Source: Nepenthes gracilis (lineage: Eukaryota; Streptophyta; Magnoliopsida; Caryophyllales; Nepenthaceae). Taken from it: a stretch of DNA of 64,000 nt. Where the stretch lies: the NCBI GenBank assembly GCA_033239525.1, contig BSYO01000025.1, positions 62,001 to 126,000 on the forward strand, read 5' to 3'. Below the pieces are notes generated by a model. It was not told the origin of the DNA. It saw only the letters and a list, made by a program, of their open reading frames with translations, and searched no databases. The position numbers and the translations under genes are program-made. Shown piece by piece: positions 11,441 through 22,245 of this stretch (the first letter of the stretch is position 1; each line of letters opens with the position of its first letter).

Positions 11441-11872
11441 GAAACTTATCCTTGTTCGGTGAAGGTTCATTGATAGTATTTTTTGATCTGAATGGCATCC
11501 CATGTCCTTAGGACTAATTTTTCATTCTGAATGTGTAACTTTTATGCTATATTTTGGAGAATCATTAAGACTAGGAATTATCCTTCCCAATTAGGGGACA
11601 ATTTATTCTAGTTGATAGTTTTATTTATTGCCTCTATGCTCCATAAAACTAAGTCCCTCTCCTCAAATTGGTGAGCTTTCACTTTTTTATTGTAATACCA
11701 AGCAATTCATTGCTGGTAAGCAACTATCTATAGCCTTGCCGCATCTGGGGTTTCGTCGAGTAAGTCAAGATACTCTCTAAGTAGTTGAGAATTGCCTCAT
11801 GGTTGAAACTTTTGACTTAGAGGTTGGGAGGCTACTAGAATGCTCTAAAAATCTCTACTCTAAAAAAATATA
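11440..11872 (-). pseudogene. Tat element D: integrase C-terminus
   Basis: The minus translation contains IAWYYNKKVKAHQFEERDLV and KLSPNWEG, the Tat integrase tail (family YYNKRVKARQF..GDLVLR). It is followed by GMPFRSK..., the counterpart of the MPHTSKSII... end of copy F. Stops interrupt it. It continues the integrase at 12,641-13,480 and is separated from it by the (TAA)n-bearing insertion. Confidence 0.8.
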
Positions 11873-12378
11873 AGAATGGTGTCAGACGATCCACGTTTGG
11901 TTCTTTGGAATAGAATAAGGTGGGAATAGAATAGTTATTCTCTCTCTAATAATATATTAGTATTCCATTATTTGGTTTGGAGAATAGTATGAGGAATAAG
12001 GTGGGAAAATGGTAATTTAATGATAATAATAATAATAATAAACATAATAATAAGTAATAATAATAATACCTAATAATAATAATACAAAATAATAATAATC
12101 TAATAATAATAATAATATAAAATAATAATAATAATAATACATAATAATAATAATAATACAAAATAATAATAATAATAATACCTAATAATAATAATAATTC
12201 ATAATAATAATAATAATAATAATAATACCTAATAATAATAGTAATATAAAATAATAATAATACAAAATAATAATAATAATACCTAATAATAATAATAATA
12301 ATAATAAAATACCTAATAATAATAATAATATAAAATAATAATAAAATACCTAATAATAATAATATATAAAATAATAAT

Positions 12379-12426
<48 letters not shown>

Positions 12427-12476
12427 AATAATAAAATAATAATAATATAATAAGGGTAATAATTAATTAATTTTAC

Positions 12477-12539
<63 letters not shown>

Positions 12540-12631
12540 TATGTGTGGGAATAGCAATTCCAGGAATAACAATTCCCACAATTCTTGCAACTAAACGGAG
12601 GAATTGCAATGTGGATAACCAAACATAGCCT
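11873..12631. mobile_element. MITE-like insertion filled with (TAA)n
   Basis: This sequence splits the D integrase in the middle of a conserved block. The direct repeat aaaaatata flanks it (11,864-11,872 and 12,632-12,640). Near the ends lie inverted, imperfect words: ccacgtttggtt on the left and aaccaaacatagcc on the right. Both flanking ends carry variants of ggaataggaattcc-like words, so a terminal-inverted-repeat element without genes is likely. Exact ends and superfamily are unresolved: the 9-bp duplication would suit Mutator or hAT types, the TTTGG-type terminus a Tourist-like one. The interior is almost wholly TAA arrays. Confidence 0.5.
12019..12540. repeat. (TAA)n microsatellite, compound
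   Basis: About 520 bp dominated by TAA/ATA triplets, with cctaa, tacaaaa and tataaaa interruptions in the left two-thirds. There is a nearly pure run at 12,478-12,539. The tyrosine- and leucine-only open frames across it are artefacts of the repeat. Confidence 0.97.
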
Positions 12632-12640
12632 AAAAATATA

Positions 12641-13480
12641 GAGGGCAATTCATTTGCCCAATAGCCCCTGTATCTTCTACTTTTGTTTTTAACCCATGTA
12701 GTAGGGTCCGATTTGTTACTTTTACTTGCCTATTTACTTGTGGATAACCAATAGAAATATGAACCAGCCAGATTTTCAAACTCATGTAGTACTTGGTGAA
12801 TTTCTTACTAGTAAATTTGGTTTCGTTGTCGATTACTATGACTTTGAGAATTCCAAACTTTCATATGATACTCTACTGAATGAACTTATTTGTCTTCTGC
12901 ACAATTATTCTTGCTAGTGGGGAGGCTTCCACCCATTTTGTAAAATAGTCAATACTGACTATGACAAACTTTCTCTATCCTAACACAATGGACAATGGGC
13001 TTAATATATCCAGCCCCCACTAAGCAAATAGCTAGGGTGACATTTAGAGTTCTGTGTGCGGCCGATGAGGGACGTTGTCATGGGTCTAATAATTTCCACA
13101 TTTCTTTATGAACTCAATGACATCTCACTTTATTGTGGGGCAGTAGTAGTCTTACCACATGAATTTGAATGCTAGGTTTTTGCCTCCTACATGTGACTCG
13201 TAAATTCTAAGATGCATTTCAGTCAATACATTGTCAGCTTCTTCTATCATTAAACACTATATGTAAGGGATGGAGTACCCTCTTCAATACAATTTTCCAT
13301 CCATGAGGGTGTACCAACCTGTTATCCTTTTTATGCACTTGGCATCTTTCAAGGTTTTTTAATTAGAGGCCTTCTTCTAGGTACTTTTTTTACGAAGTCA
13401 TCTGGGTATCATTGTTTAAGATCTGAAGCACCTCTTTTTCAGAGACTTCTATGCTTGGGGTTATGAGAATTTTCCTCATT
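12641..13480 (-). pseudogene. Tat element D: integrase core
   Basis: On minus the translation gives IDYFTKWVEASPLA, then KFGILKVIVIDNETKFTSKKF, matching the Tat integrase blocks DYFTKWVEAEPLA and FGIPRVIVTDNGTQF. This gives the first two catalytic aspartates. The N-terminal zinc-binding part (13,040-13,480) is recognisable only in fragments. Several in-frame stops are present. The frame ends at PSIFL (counterpart of PFSLYF in copy F), where the MITE-like insertion begins. Confidence 0.82.
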
Positions 13481-13489
13481 TCTCTAGCA

Positions 13490-13880
13490 TATTGCTCAAG
13501 ATTACCAATTGCTATCGCTTTTGCCAATTGATTTGTCTTCTAGTTATTTTCTTTTGACATGTGGAGAATTTCCACATTATTGAATGACTCGGTCATGCTC
13601 TTCACTCTAGCAAAGTTTCTTGCAAGTTATGGGCTTGATGCTTTGAGATTCCCAGTGACTTGGTTGATGATCAACTTCGAGTCGCTATGGACGATCAGGT
13701 TCTTAGTTGAGCATTTCTTTGCTATTCAAAGTTTGGCCAATAAGGCTTGTACTCAGTGACGTTATTGGTGGTAAAAAATTCGAGTGTCATTAAGTATTTC
13801 ATCTCTGACCCATACAAAATTCTTAGGATCATGCCTGTTCCATTCCCTGATTGGGAAGATGATCTATCCACATGCAAGAT
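13490..13880 (-). pseudogene. Tat element D: second RNase H
   Basis: The minus translation contains DRSSSQSGNGTGMIL, FTTNNVTEYKP and a degraded S-D-S block. These align with the DGSS..GAGVVL, TNNAAEYEA and YSDSQLVVNQV motifs of the additional RNase H domain that Tat-type gypsy elements carry between the usual RNase H and integrase. The first aspartate and the TNN..EY glutamate are visible. Stops and frameshifts make it non-functional. Confidence 0.72.
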
Positions 13881-13979
13881 CTAGGCCAAAGTCTTTTCTT
13901 AATGTTGAGTGTCTTCATACTTCTCAAGATTATCTGGAGTCAGGGTCATCATTTCAATTATAAAATCCGCAAGGGTTTG

Positions 13980-14281
13980 ACCTTTTATGGTTGGCTGCAG
14001 TCAAAATTTTATGTCAAATTTGCCTAATTTGATGGTCTGTTTGATCAATTGTTTGGATACTTTGGGTTTCTATAAGATCCTTTTTAGTGATTAATTAGTT
14101 ATGACGATAATCTTATAGGCTTTGAAACATGATCATAGCTTTCTGGCAGAGTGAACCAGCACTAGAGCAATCCTTTTGACATGCGAGTAATGAGTCTAAG
14201 TGTTTATTAGAATTTTATTGATGTAGTAGACTGGTCATTGCACCATAGACTCTTACCTAACCAAGACCGAGTTTAGCATCA
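13980..14281 (-). pseudogene. Tat element D: first RNase H, truncated
   Basis: Starting at the edge of LTR C, the minus strand reads LNSVLVR, PVYYINKIL and HYSHVKRIALVLV, then FKAYKIIVITN. This follows the family pattern LSSVLVR, PVYYISKAL, RYPQVEKIALALV, FQAHPVVVLTDQP. It ends with KPKVSKQLIKQTIKLG. Nothing upstream of the RNase H (RT, protease, gag) is found beyond 14,281, so D lost its 5' two-thirds at the LTR C junction. Confidence 0.8.
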
Positions 14282-16214
14282 TGTCGGATATCGCCAGATT
14301 ATAAGCCCAATTAATGATATTCAATTACAAAACCTAAATTCAAATATGACCTAATAAAATATACACACAATATCAGTGGCAATAACAATAATAGGCAATA
14401 ATATTATTAAATCATATGATGACTCCGAACTACCCGTCCATACAAATAAATTAACGCGATCGGTTCAAATATCCATAAGAAAAAAGTGACCATCCAAACA
14501 ATACAAACCACATTGCCTAACCAACATAACACCAAAACCCACAATTTTTAAACATTTCCATCACAAAATGATAAACTAGTAACAACCTAATCCATCATAT
14601 CCTTGATACCAAAATACATCTGATATAATCATAATTTAACTACAAAACTAATACTCACAAAGTAGGAACAAAGCCATAACCAGCAACTATATCCGAGCTT
14701 CATACAATATATCTGTAATCTACTAATTCGAAAAGGGGTCGAAATAATAAAAATATGAGTTGAATGCTCGGTAAGTTTCAATACATAATAGATAAGACAA
14801 ATGGTTCCATAATTAGAGTCAAGATTGATAAAACAAATACGATGCCCGTAAAAACCAAAGTCCAAATATCCAAAATATTAAATCAACGAATGTCCAATTG
14901 TGGTCTCATACGTGAAGTCCATATTCCAAAAGCAATGGCCAAATGATTCAAAAGTACAAAACTAACCAAATCTGATATCCAATTCCAAATGGAGGTCAAA
15001 ATTTGTAAATCTCAAATCAAAGTTTCAAGTGTCTAAATCAAATACAAATAGCAACATGTCAAAAATCCAAAATATATTCAAATTGAAGAACCAAATATCA
15101 AAAAACTAATTTTGAGGAAGCTTTATTTGTACTCCTAATAACCTTAGACCATATCACTATTATTTAGACCTGTAAGTTGACCATCTATTTATTCTCCCCT
15201 ATAGACAGGAACAAAGCCATTTTTTTTGCCACCTATGGGTAAAAGATACAATCCTCAAGTCTATTTTAATATATTAGGACATCTGAAAATATTAATTTTA
15301 TTTAATTTCTTATGATGATTATTATAAAAAATACAAATCAATGCAGGGCCTCTATATCACATAATCAAATATTTCCTATTTAGCAAAAAAGTATAAAGTT
15401 TCCACTCTGAAAGGTCAAACATAAAACTCTTCACTAAGAAAAAAAGAACACATATTGAATTGAATACACAATGATAGAGCTCGACCCGAAGTACATGCTT
15501 GGATACCATATACGGGCTCATATGTAAGTTTTTATAACTTTTCTTTACAAATGTTCTTATACATAAACAAAAATACCTTAAAATGTTTACCTATTTTTAC
15601 AAAACAAGCAAAAATCCTCAATTAATAACAAAATTGAAGCAAAAAATCTAAAATATCCTATAAAAATGACATGCATGTACCAAAAATCAAAATAGGGTAA
15701 GGTAAAATGACATATATTTACATTAAATTCACTTAATGTAAGCCAAACTATATAGAAACGAAAATAGACAAAAGATAGAATTTAAAGATACTTGTCTCAA
15801 CCTTTAATCTGATAGATTTGATTAAAAAATACTTCAAAATACCTCTACTTCTCTTTCTCTTTCTTCCTTCCTTTCACTCTCTCTTCTTTCTCCTCATTCC
15901 CTCTCGAAATGACTAAAAACAGTGTTCATCAACTTATATAAATAGATCAATGCATGAGCAAGGCCTCAGGCGTACACCAGGTGGTGCACCTAACATCAGC
16001 CATAAACAAGCACTGCCTTAGGCACTCCTTGGTCAAGCCTAATCTGCCAAAAAGTGCAAGAGCACACGTTGGTCATGCCTTAGGTGCTAAAAATACTTCT
16101 TTACTCTAATTTTTATTTAAATTTATATTGCACGATTATTTTTAATATGTTCAAAATTAACAAAAAAATAAATAGCTACTATCAAATTAATTGATGGAGG
16201 AACTGGGCATTACA
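14282..16214 (-). mobile_element. Gypsy-type LTR 'C', minus strand
   Basis: Read on minus it begins TGTAATGCCC (16,214) and ends GATATCCGACA (14,282), giving TG...CA termini over 1,933 bp. It has a U3, a block of gcatgagcaaggc-like words (15,960-16,080), a TATA-like tatttatat on minus near 15,940, a purine-rich leader (minus) at 15,845-15,900 and a long AT-rich U5. The U5 includes a motif block (15,110-15,290: aggaagc, ccttag, gccacc, tattaggacatc) also seen in the G LTRs, so they are relatives. The flanking five bases (catca and tgcta) do not match. It joins Tat D on one side and element A's RT on the other. Confidence 0.65.
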
Positions 16215-17621
16215 TGCTATGCTACATTATTGCTACTATGGGAAGTTGTAATGCAAATTTAAAGCAAATGACTCTCCATATTTCATAAATTTCTTCCATT
16301 TGCAAGTAATTTTCCTTTTTTTATTTGAGTTGCCAATGACTTATAGAGAGAGTACATAATGAATCACGTTTTCAAGCCTTATCTCAACCAATTTATAGTT
16401 GTATTCATTGATGATTTATTGGTGTATCCTAAGGGTGATGTAAAGCACGAGAAGCATCTCTGCCTTGTGCTGAGGGGTTTGTGAAAAGCATGACCATAGA
16501 GGAAACTCAAAAAATGTAAATTTTAGTTGAAGAATGTTGTGTTCCTCAGCCATATCATAGCAAAAATTGGAGTGTCAGTGGAACTAGTGAAGGTCAAAGC
16601 AATTACTATATGGGAGAGACTCACTTCTTCAACGGAGTTATGAAGTTTCCATGGACTGGCATGTTATTATAGCAAGTTTGTGGAAGCTTTTCCAATATTG
16701 TTACACCATTGACCAAACTGATTCAGAAGGATATCAAGTTCATTTGGATGGATAAGTGTGAGGCGAGCTTTCAAGAATTGAAGTGAAGATTAAATTTGGA
16801 GCCTATCCTAACCATTCCAAACGGGTCAAGCAGGTATGAAGTGTGTTATGACGCCTTACTAAGAGGTTATGTTGTATTCTTATGCAACACAGGGAGGTGA
16901 TAGCTTTTGGGTCAAGGCAAATAAAAGTTTAAGAGATAAGATACCCAATACATGATATCAAGCTTGTAACTATCATCTTTGCCGTAAAAGATCTTGGGAT
17001 ATTACTTGTAATGGGAGATGTTTGTAATTTACATAGATTATAAAAGGTTCAAGTACTTGTCCTCACAAAATGAGTTCAACCTATTATAGAGGAGATGGTT
17101 GGATCTTTTGAATGACTACAACTGTGATATTTAGTATAAGCCATGGAAGGCTAATATTATAACTAACGTTATGAGTAGAAAGTTTGATGGACTTGTTGTC
17201 CATCTGATGATGTGAGAGTGACACATGCTAGAGGACATAGAAAGATGTTGGTTGCAACTAAATCTGATCAAGTTTCAAGCAGTGGTGTCATATCTTCAAG
17301 TTTAGCCAATGTTCATTGATTGGATCAAAAAGACATAGTAGAAGGGTCCTTTACTTGTGTTGATCCATGGAGATTTGGATAGTGGGGGATAAGCAAGTTT
17401 TCACCCTAGAGATGATGGCATTTTATACTATCAAGATTGACTATGCGTTCCTGGTGACAGGAACTTTAGAGGGAGATTCTTGATGAGCTGCACCTTTCCA
17501 GATATACAATTAACCTGAGAAGTACCACAATCTACCAAGGTTTGAAGAAAATTGTTTTTTTGAATGGATTGAAAAAGGATGTAGTGGTCTAGTTGGTAAG
17601 CTATAGTTTATATAAGGTAAG
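16215..17621 (+). pseudogene. Element A (gypsy): RT, RNase H and start of integrase
   Basis: The plus translation shows FKPYLNQFIVVFIDDLLVYP (16,350-16,425) with the RT catalytic FIDD at 16,404-16,415. FVEAFP follows, then a kinked KLIQKDIKFIWMDKCEASFQ-type block. RNase H gives YKRFKYLSSQNEFNL, RRWLDLLNDYNCDI and KPWKANIITNVMSRK. The integrase zinc domain gives LDELHLSRYTI. All match chromovirus-type Ty3/gypsy pol. Many stops and frameshifts occur. It is cut on the left by LTR C inside the RT fingers region and on the right by LTR L inside the integrase KC..C zinc-binding segment. It resumes near 20,770. Confidence 0.88.
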
Positions 17622-20600
17622 TATTCCAAATTATAATTTTTAGTAATGGTTAATTAAGTTTGTAAAAATATTGAAATCAAATGAGGTTTTAAGTTAAAGT
17701 CAATTTTCTAACCAAATCACATCAAATTGAGTAATGCTGGCCAGCACCCGATACATGCACATATATATTTTAGACAATAAAGATACCTTTGTGACACTTA
17801 TATATATTTTAGACAGATTAATTATACTCAATATGCACCTTGAGGATACACATTCATATTTGGTGCAAAATATAGGTGCCTAATGCACACTTAATAGATG
17901 CTTATGCGCTGTATAATTTTTATCTCTGGATGCCTAACTCACACTTGACATGCACACATTTGCTAGTATTCTGTAAAAGGCCACATTTTGGCCAATTTCA
18001 GTCAGTTTTGTTGTGATTCCATAGCAAAGAGAGAGAAAGAGAAGAGAGGAACAGAGTGAGAAGAAGAGGGGTAAGGCTAGAAAAGAAGGATCAAGTAAAT
18101 TTTAAGAAACTTTAAAAAAATTTAAATATAAGGTAAGTGCATCTAAATCATCTTTATCTTATTGCTGCACTTTTTTAATCTCTATGGGTATTTATTATTA
18201 CAAATGCTCATGTGTATGATATTTTCATAGTTAAAGATTTTATATCTTACAAGCGTTATTATACTTCCATACCATGAAACTTTTATAAAATACATTCCTC
18301 CAATTTATGCACATCATATTTTAGTATTAAATTTCTATAATATTATTCTTATATATCTTACATTTTTAATTATATATTTCTACAGTCGTGAATCATTAAA
18401 AAATTATGCATGCATGTTTTTATATTTGAGAAATTTACACAAATTATGTTTAATTCCTAAATTTTAAGCTTAAATGGTCTGCATGTTTGTAACTAAAATG
18501 AATTGATGAAAATACCTTAACTATATTGATTTTCTTACATGAATAGTTTCTATAAATTATTAAATCACATATTGCTACTCCTACATGCTCTTAAAATGCA
18601 AGGTAAAAACCCTGTATGATCTAATTTTGCTACATGACTTGTATTTGAAGAAATAATGAAGAAAATTCTATATAAATTTGATGATAAAAATATTTTCTCC
18701 ATTATATGAAAATATAAAGAATATATTCGTATTTGAGTAAATTTTTCTATTTAATTATGTATGGATTTGTTGCGTTTCGGATTTCAAGGGTCCAATGCAA
18801 AATAAGTGTTTGGGAGTGTAGAATGTGGAGAAGGAGAGATTAAAACCGGGTCGTACGTGGAAAACCTCCCCTTGAATGAGGAGGAAAAATCACGAGATTC
18901 TGGGCCTTTAGAAATACTTCACTATGGGTGGAAATCTTACAACGTACAAGTTTTGGGAATATCTTCCCTTTTTCTTTCCTTAATTTCTCTCCTTTGAAAG
19001 GCTTTCTCGTTTGGAAACTTCTCAACTCTTCCTCCTTCTTGTTAGTTCTTCTGGGAAAGAGGAGAGAAAAAAAGTCCCGAGGCAAGAGCCTCTGTTGGGT
19101 ATTTATAGGAAAAAATGGGGAGAAGATACGTTGCAGCCGGACGAGAGGTTGTCCATTGTCCTATTGGTCACGTCTAGCGCCCGAGGGATGCTCTCCATGT
19201 CGGGGAATGATGGCAAGGGAAGCACCCTAGCTCCGAGCATGTCGGGCATGTAGACTCTAGGCGCGTCTTGATTTGATTAGGCATGCTCATGAGGCAGCGT
19301 CTTGGCTACGGGTTCTTTAGAAAGAAGTTGCTTAGTTAATGAGATAGACCTCATCCTTGTGTGACACGCCTTGTTCCTTTGTGAGTTCGCGGACCCGTTC
19401 GAAGGGGTAGCTCTTGGGTGTCAACTGCTTTTTTAGAAGGACTTGAAGGATCATTGGTTCCGTGTTAAGGGTCCCTCGGGCCTTTTTTAACTTCTCGGAC
19501 TAATCTAAGGCCTAATAGAACTTCTGAGGTTCTCGGACTTCTTCTTCTGGTCCTCGGGCCTTTTCTCTGGTGTCTTGGATGTCATCAGCCATTTGCGATG
19601 TCCTCGAGCTCCTTTTAGTTAAAGGGACCTCTTGGACCTTTGCCGTCGTTTGGGCTTCTGAGACACTAGCCCACGTTCTCGAGCTTGTCGGGCTAATTTA
19701 GCTTAAGGAACTAAATTGGGCTTTTGGTCATCACGGGTCAGCCTGTCCTCTTGATTCGTGGTCGTGACTTTGGGCCGCTTCTTTGAGCCGTATTTTACGG
19801 GCCCTTATATTGGAACCCAACAGGACTATTGTAAAAAATTGATAAAATAAATTATGACATGTCTTAATATATTATAATAAAAATTAATTTTTAAACCTGA
19901 CTTCCGTGAGTCAAAAAGTGGTATTCGATCATGTATATACAATTATATGTATGAGGCCTTTTACATGTCATGAATAATAACATATGACTTTTGGTTATAT
20001 AAAAGTATATATAACCTAAGTTTTAATATTCGATCCTTTGTCGATGAGACCAATAATGATCCACGTTACATAAGTTTTAGCATGTCGCAAGCATAATTTA
20101 GATGTCTCATAATTCAAAGAAGAAAATTAGTTATCAGCTTCAAACTATTATGCTATTATTTTCTAATTCATTCATTTCATATTTTGATATATTTTTTTAA
20201 TATATATATATGTTCAATTATAAAATTATGGCTTATTGAGTAATTGACCCACTCTTACTTTAATTTTTACTAATATTTCATATTAAACGATTTGAGACAA
20301 TACTTATATGTGATTAGATCGAATAGATGGCTATTTGAAAATAGTTTTAGGATTTCAAGTAGTCTTGTAATATGTAAATCAACACAATAGTTTTAAGCTA
20401 TTAATTTTTGTTCCAATTAGTATATTATAAATTTTGTTCTAATTTAATAGTTGATTTTGGTTTATTTTATAAATTCATTTGGATTATGATAGTTGATTAT
20501 TCTGATTTTCAGTATACATGCTCCACCTCACATATAATTGAGGCCATGTATGGTCGATATTCAGAGCTATTTTTAAATGGACATTTTTCGATCCTATAAT

Positions 20601-20788
20601 TTAGCATATCTTTATGTGACGGCTTTTTGTTGGATTGTGATGTTTTTTGCTTTTGTCCTAACAAAATTTTTCATTTTGGTCAATGAATTAAGTAGAGAAA
20701 TTTTCTATTAATAAAAGGACATAATCTGCTCTAAGTCAATCAAGGATTATTCCAATAATAATCATATTTCAGGGTTTGGGACATGACC
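17622..20788 (+). mobile_element. LTR 'L' (B family) inserted in element A integrase
   Basis: This splits element A's integrase. It resembles the LTRs of element B in order: an AT-rich start (ggttaattaag, gaaatcaaatga), a word-rich U3 with gcacc/gcacac words (17,750-17,960), a purine-rich leader (18,028-18,075), and the 'tcttaatatattataat...gtgag' block at 19,865-19,920. Its right end is either at about 20,770 (...atttca) or at gggacatgac (20,787), which resembles the gggacgtgata end of B's LTR. No internal domain is found, so it is probably a solo LTR. It carries the minus-strand solo LTR at 18,768-19,822. Its own target duplication is not clear. Confidence 0.6.
18768..19822 (-). mobile_element. 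Solo LTR with target-site duplication
   Basis: This GC-richer 1,055-bp block starts TGTTGCGTTT and ends GAACCCAACA, an inverted TGTTG/CAACA terminus. It is flanked by ggatt (18,763-18,767) and ggact (19,823-19,827), a 5-bp duplication with one mismatch. A minus-strand TATA box CTATAAATACCC lies at about 19,095-19,107, followed by a leader, so the LTR is oriented on minus. The TGTTGGG start is common in gypsy and copia LTRs with tRNA primers other than iMet; the family is unknown. No internal sequence remains, as expected after LTR-LTR recombination. The small open frames in it are not genes. Confidence 0.8.
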
Positions 20789-21637
20789 ATCTATGCCCAT
20801 CACAAACACATCATGATGAAATTCATTTTTGGACTTCTGAAGATGGCACATGGTCAAAACATTGTCTGAGTGGTCATCTATTGATTGAAAATTTTAGCTC
20901 ACTTTTTGCCATGAAAGTTAACTTTTCATTAGACCATCTTTCTAGGTTATATATCAGTGAGATCATGCGGCTGCATAGGATACTAATCATTATTATGCCT
21001 GATAGAGATCCATTGTTCATCTTGTGCTTTTAACAGAATCTACGTCAGGAGCTGGAGACAAAGTTGAGATTTGGCATAGTTTGTAACCCATAGATGGATG
21101 GACATGCCGAGGGAACCATAAAGACCTTATAGGATATATTGTGGCTATCTGTAATCGATCTTAGCGATAGATGGGATTTATATCTACCGTTGACGGAATT
21201 TGCATACAATAGTAGTTATCATGCGAGTATCAGCATGGCTCCTTCCGCAACACTCTGTAGGAAGAATTGCTGTTCATTAGTTAATTGGGAGGACATTGGC
21301 GATCGGCAGATTATGGGACTTAACATTGTTCAAAAGACCACAAAAAAATCATCTTGATTTAATATTATCTTTAGGTGGCTTAAAGTAGATAGAAGAGTTA
21401 TACTGATCAATGACAATGAGAACTACAATTCAAGATTGGTAATGCAATATTCCTAAAGGTTTCTCCGTAGAAGAGTGTGACTCACTTTGAAGTGATGGGA
21501 AGTTTTTACCATGTTTTATAGGATCTTTTGAGATCCTAGAGTGCATTGGGGTGGTAGTTTTATAGATCGGATCTACTACTAACTTTGTTAGAAGTTTATA
21601 ATGTTTTCTATGCTTTCATGTTGAGGAAGTATGTACA
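20770..21637 (+). pseudogene. Element A (gypsy): integrase core, continued
   Basis: After LTR L the integrase resumes with LAHFLP, LDHLSRLYISEIMRLH and MPDRDPLF (family SDRDPRF, second catalytic Asp). QELETKLRFG and MDGHAEGTIKTL (family TDGQSERTIQTLEDML, catalytic Glu) follow. Next come LPLTEFAYNSSYHASISMAP and WEDIGDRQIMGLNIVQKT. The last recognisable motif is VYNVFYAFMLRKYVHK at 21,595-21,640. Several stops are present. The next residues of the family (DPSHVIDY...) are found only at 44,463, beyond element B. Confidence 0.9.
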
Positions 21638-21993
21638 TAAGGTTTAACTTTACAATTTATTCTAATTATAATTAATTAAATAAATATAACTAAAATTAAG
21701 ATCAAAGAATTTAAAAAATTAGGTCAAAAATTAACATTGGATCAGGTAATTAAAATACATTCCAAGCCTTCTTTCTCTTACTGCTATTTCTTTCTCACTT
21801 CTTGAGTATTTTTTATTTTAAATATTCATACATGATATAATTTCATAACTAAGATATTTTTGTTTAACATGCAAGTAAAACACTTATCATTTTATTGTAA
21901 AAATAAATGAAATTTATGTCTAACATCATATATATTGTATAAGTTAGCCGATTGTAATAGTTTTTACTTCATGCATGTTCTGAAAACTTGGTA
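21638..21993 (+). mobile_element. Element B 5' LTR, left part
   Basis: The sequence from 21,638 (ggtttaacttt) aligns with the start of B's 3' LTR at 42,501 (tgtctaagttt), sharing aatttat, aattaattaaat, aaaaaattaggtcaaaaat and the later catgcatgtt. A segment of about 410 bp present in the 3' LTR (42,605-43,025, the word-rich and purine-rich part) is missing here. The LTR is interrupted at 21,994 by element E and continues at 30,053. Confidence 0.78.
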
Positions 21994-22186
21994 TGCAATA
22001 TCTTAAATTTTTTATTCAATTTAATTGAATTTATTTATTATTTTAAAAATTTTAAATGTAATAAAAATTAATTAAATATTATAAAATTTTAAAGGATATT
22101 TAGATTAGTTGGGCCGACACCCGAAGTGCACTCATGCGGCCGTCCAAATATCGATTTGAGTTTTAGGATTTTACAAAAAGGAATTA

Positions 22187-22190
<4 letters not shown>

Positions 22191-22245
<55 letters not shown>
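22191..22245. repeat. (TAA)18 array in E 5' LTR
   Basis: A nearly pure TAA array sits in U3. A longer copy occupies the same place in the 3' LTR (27,855-27,924), so the array was present when E inserted. Confidence 0.97.

Noticed and set aside
12384..12648. Poly-Tyr and poly-Leu frames
   Set aside because: These are translations of the TAA microsatellite; the same holds for 22,089-22,427, 27,759-28,090 and the Tyr-Ile frames at 32,227-32,848.
20500..20788. Reading the ...atttcag/GG junction at 20,771 as an intron acceptor in element A's integrase
   Set aside because: The 3.1-kb insert resembles the B-family LTR, so insertion rather than an intron explains the gap.
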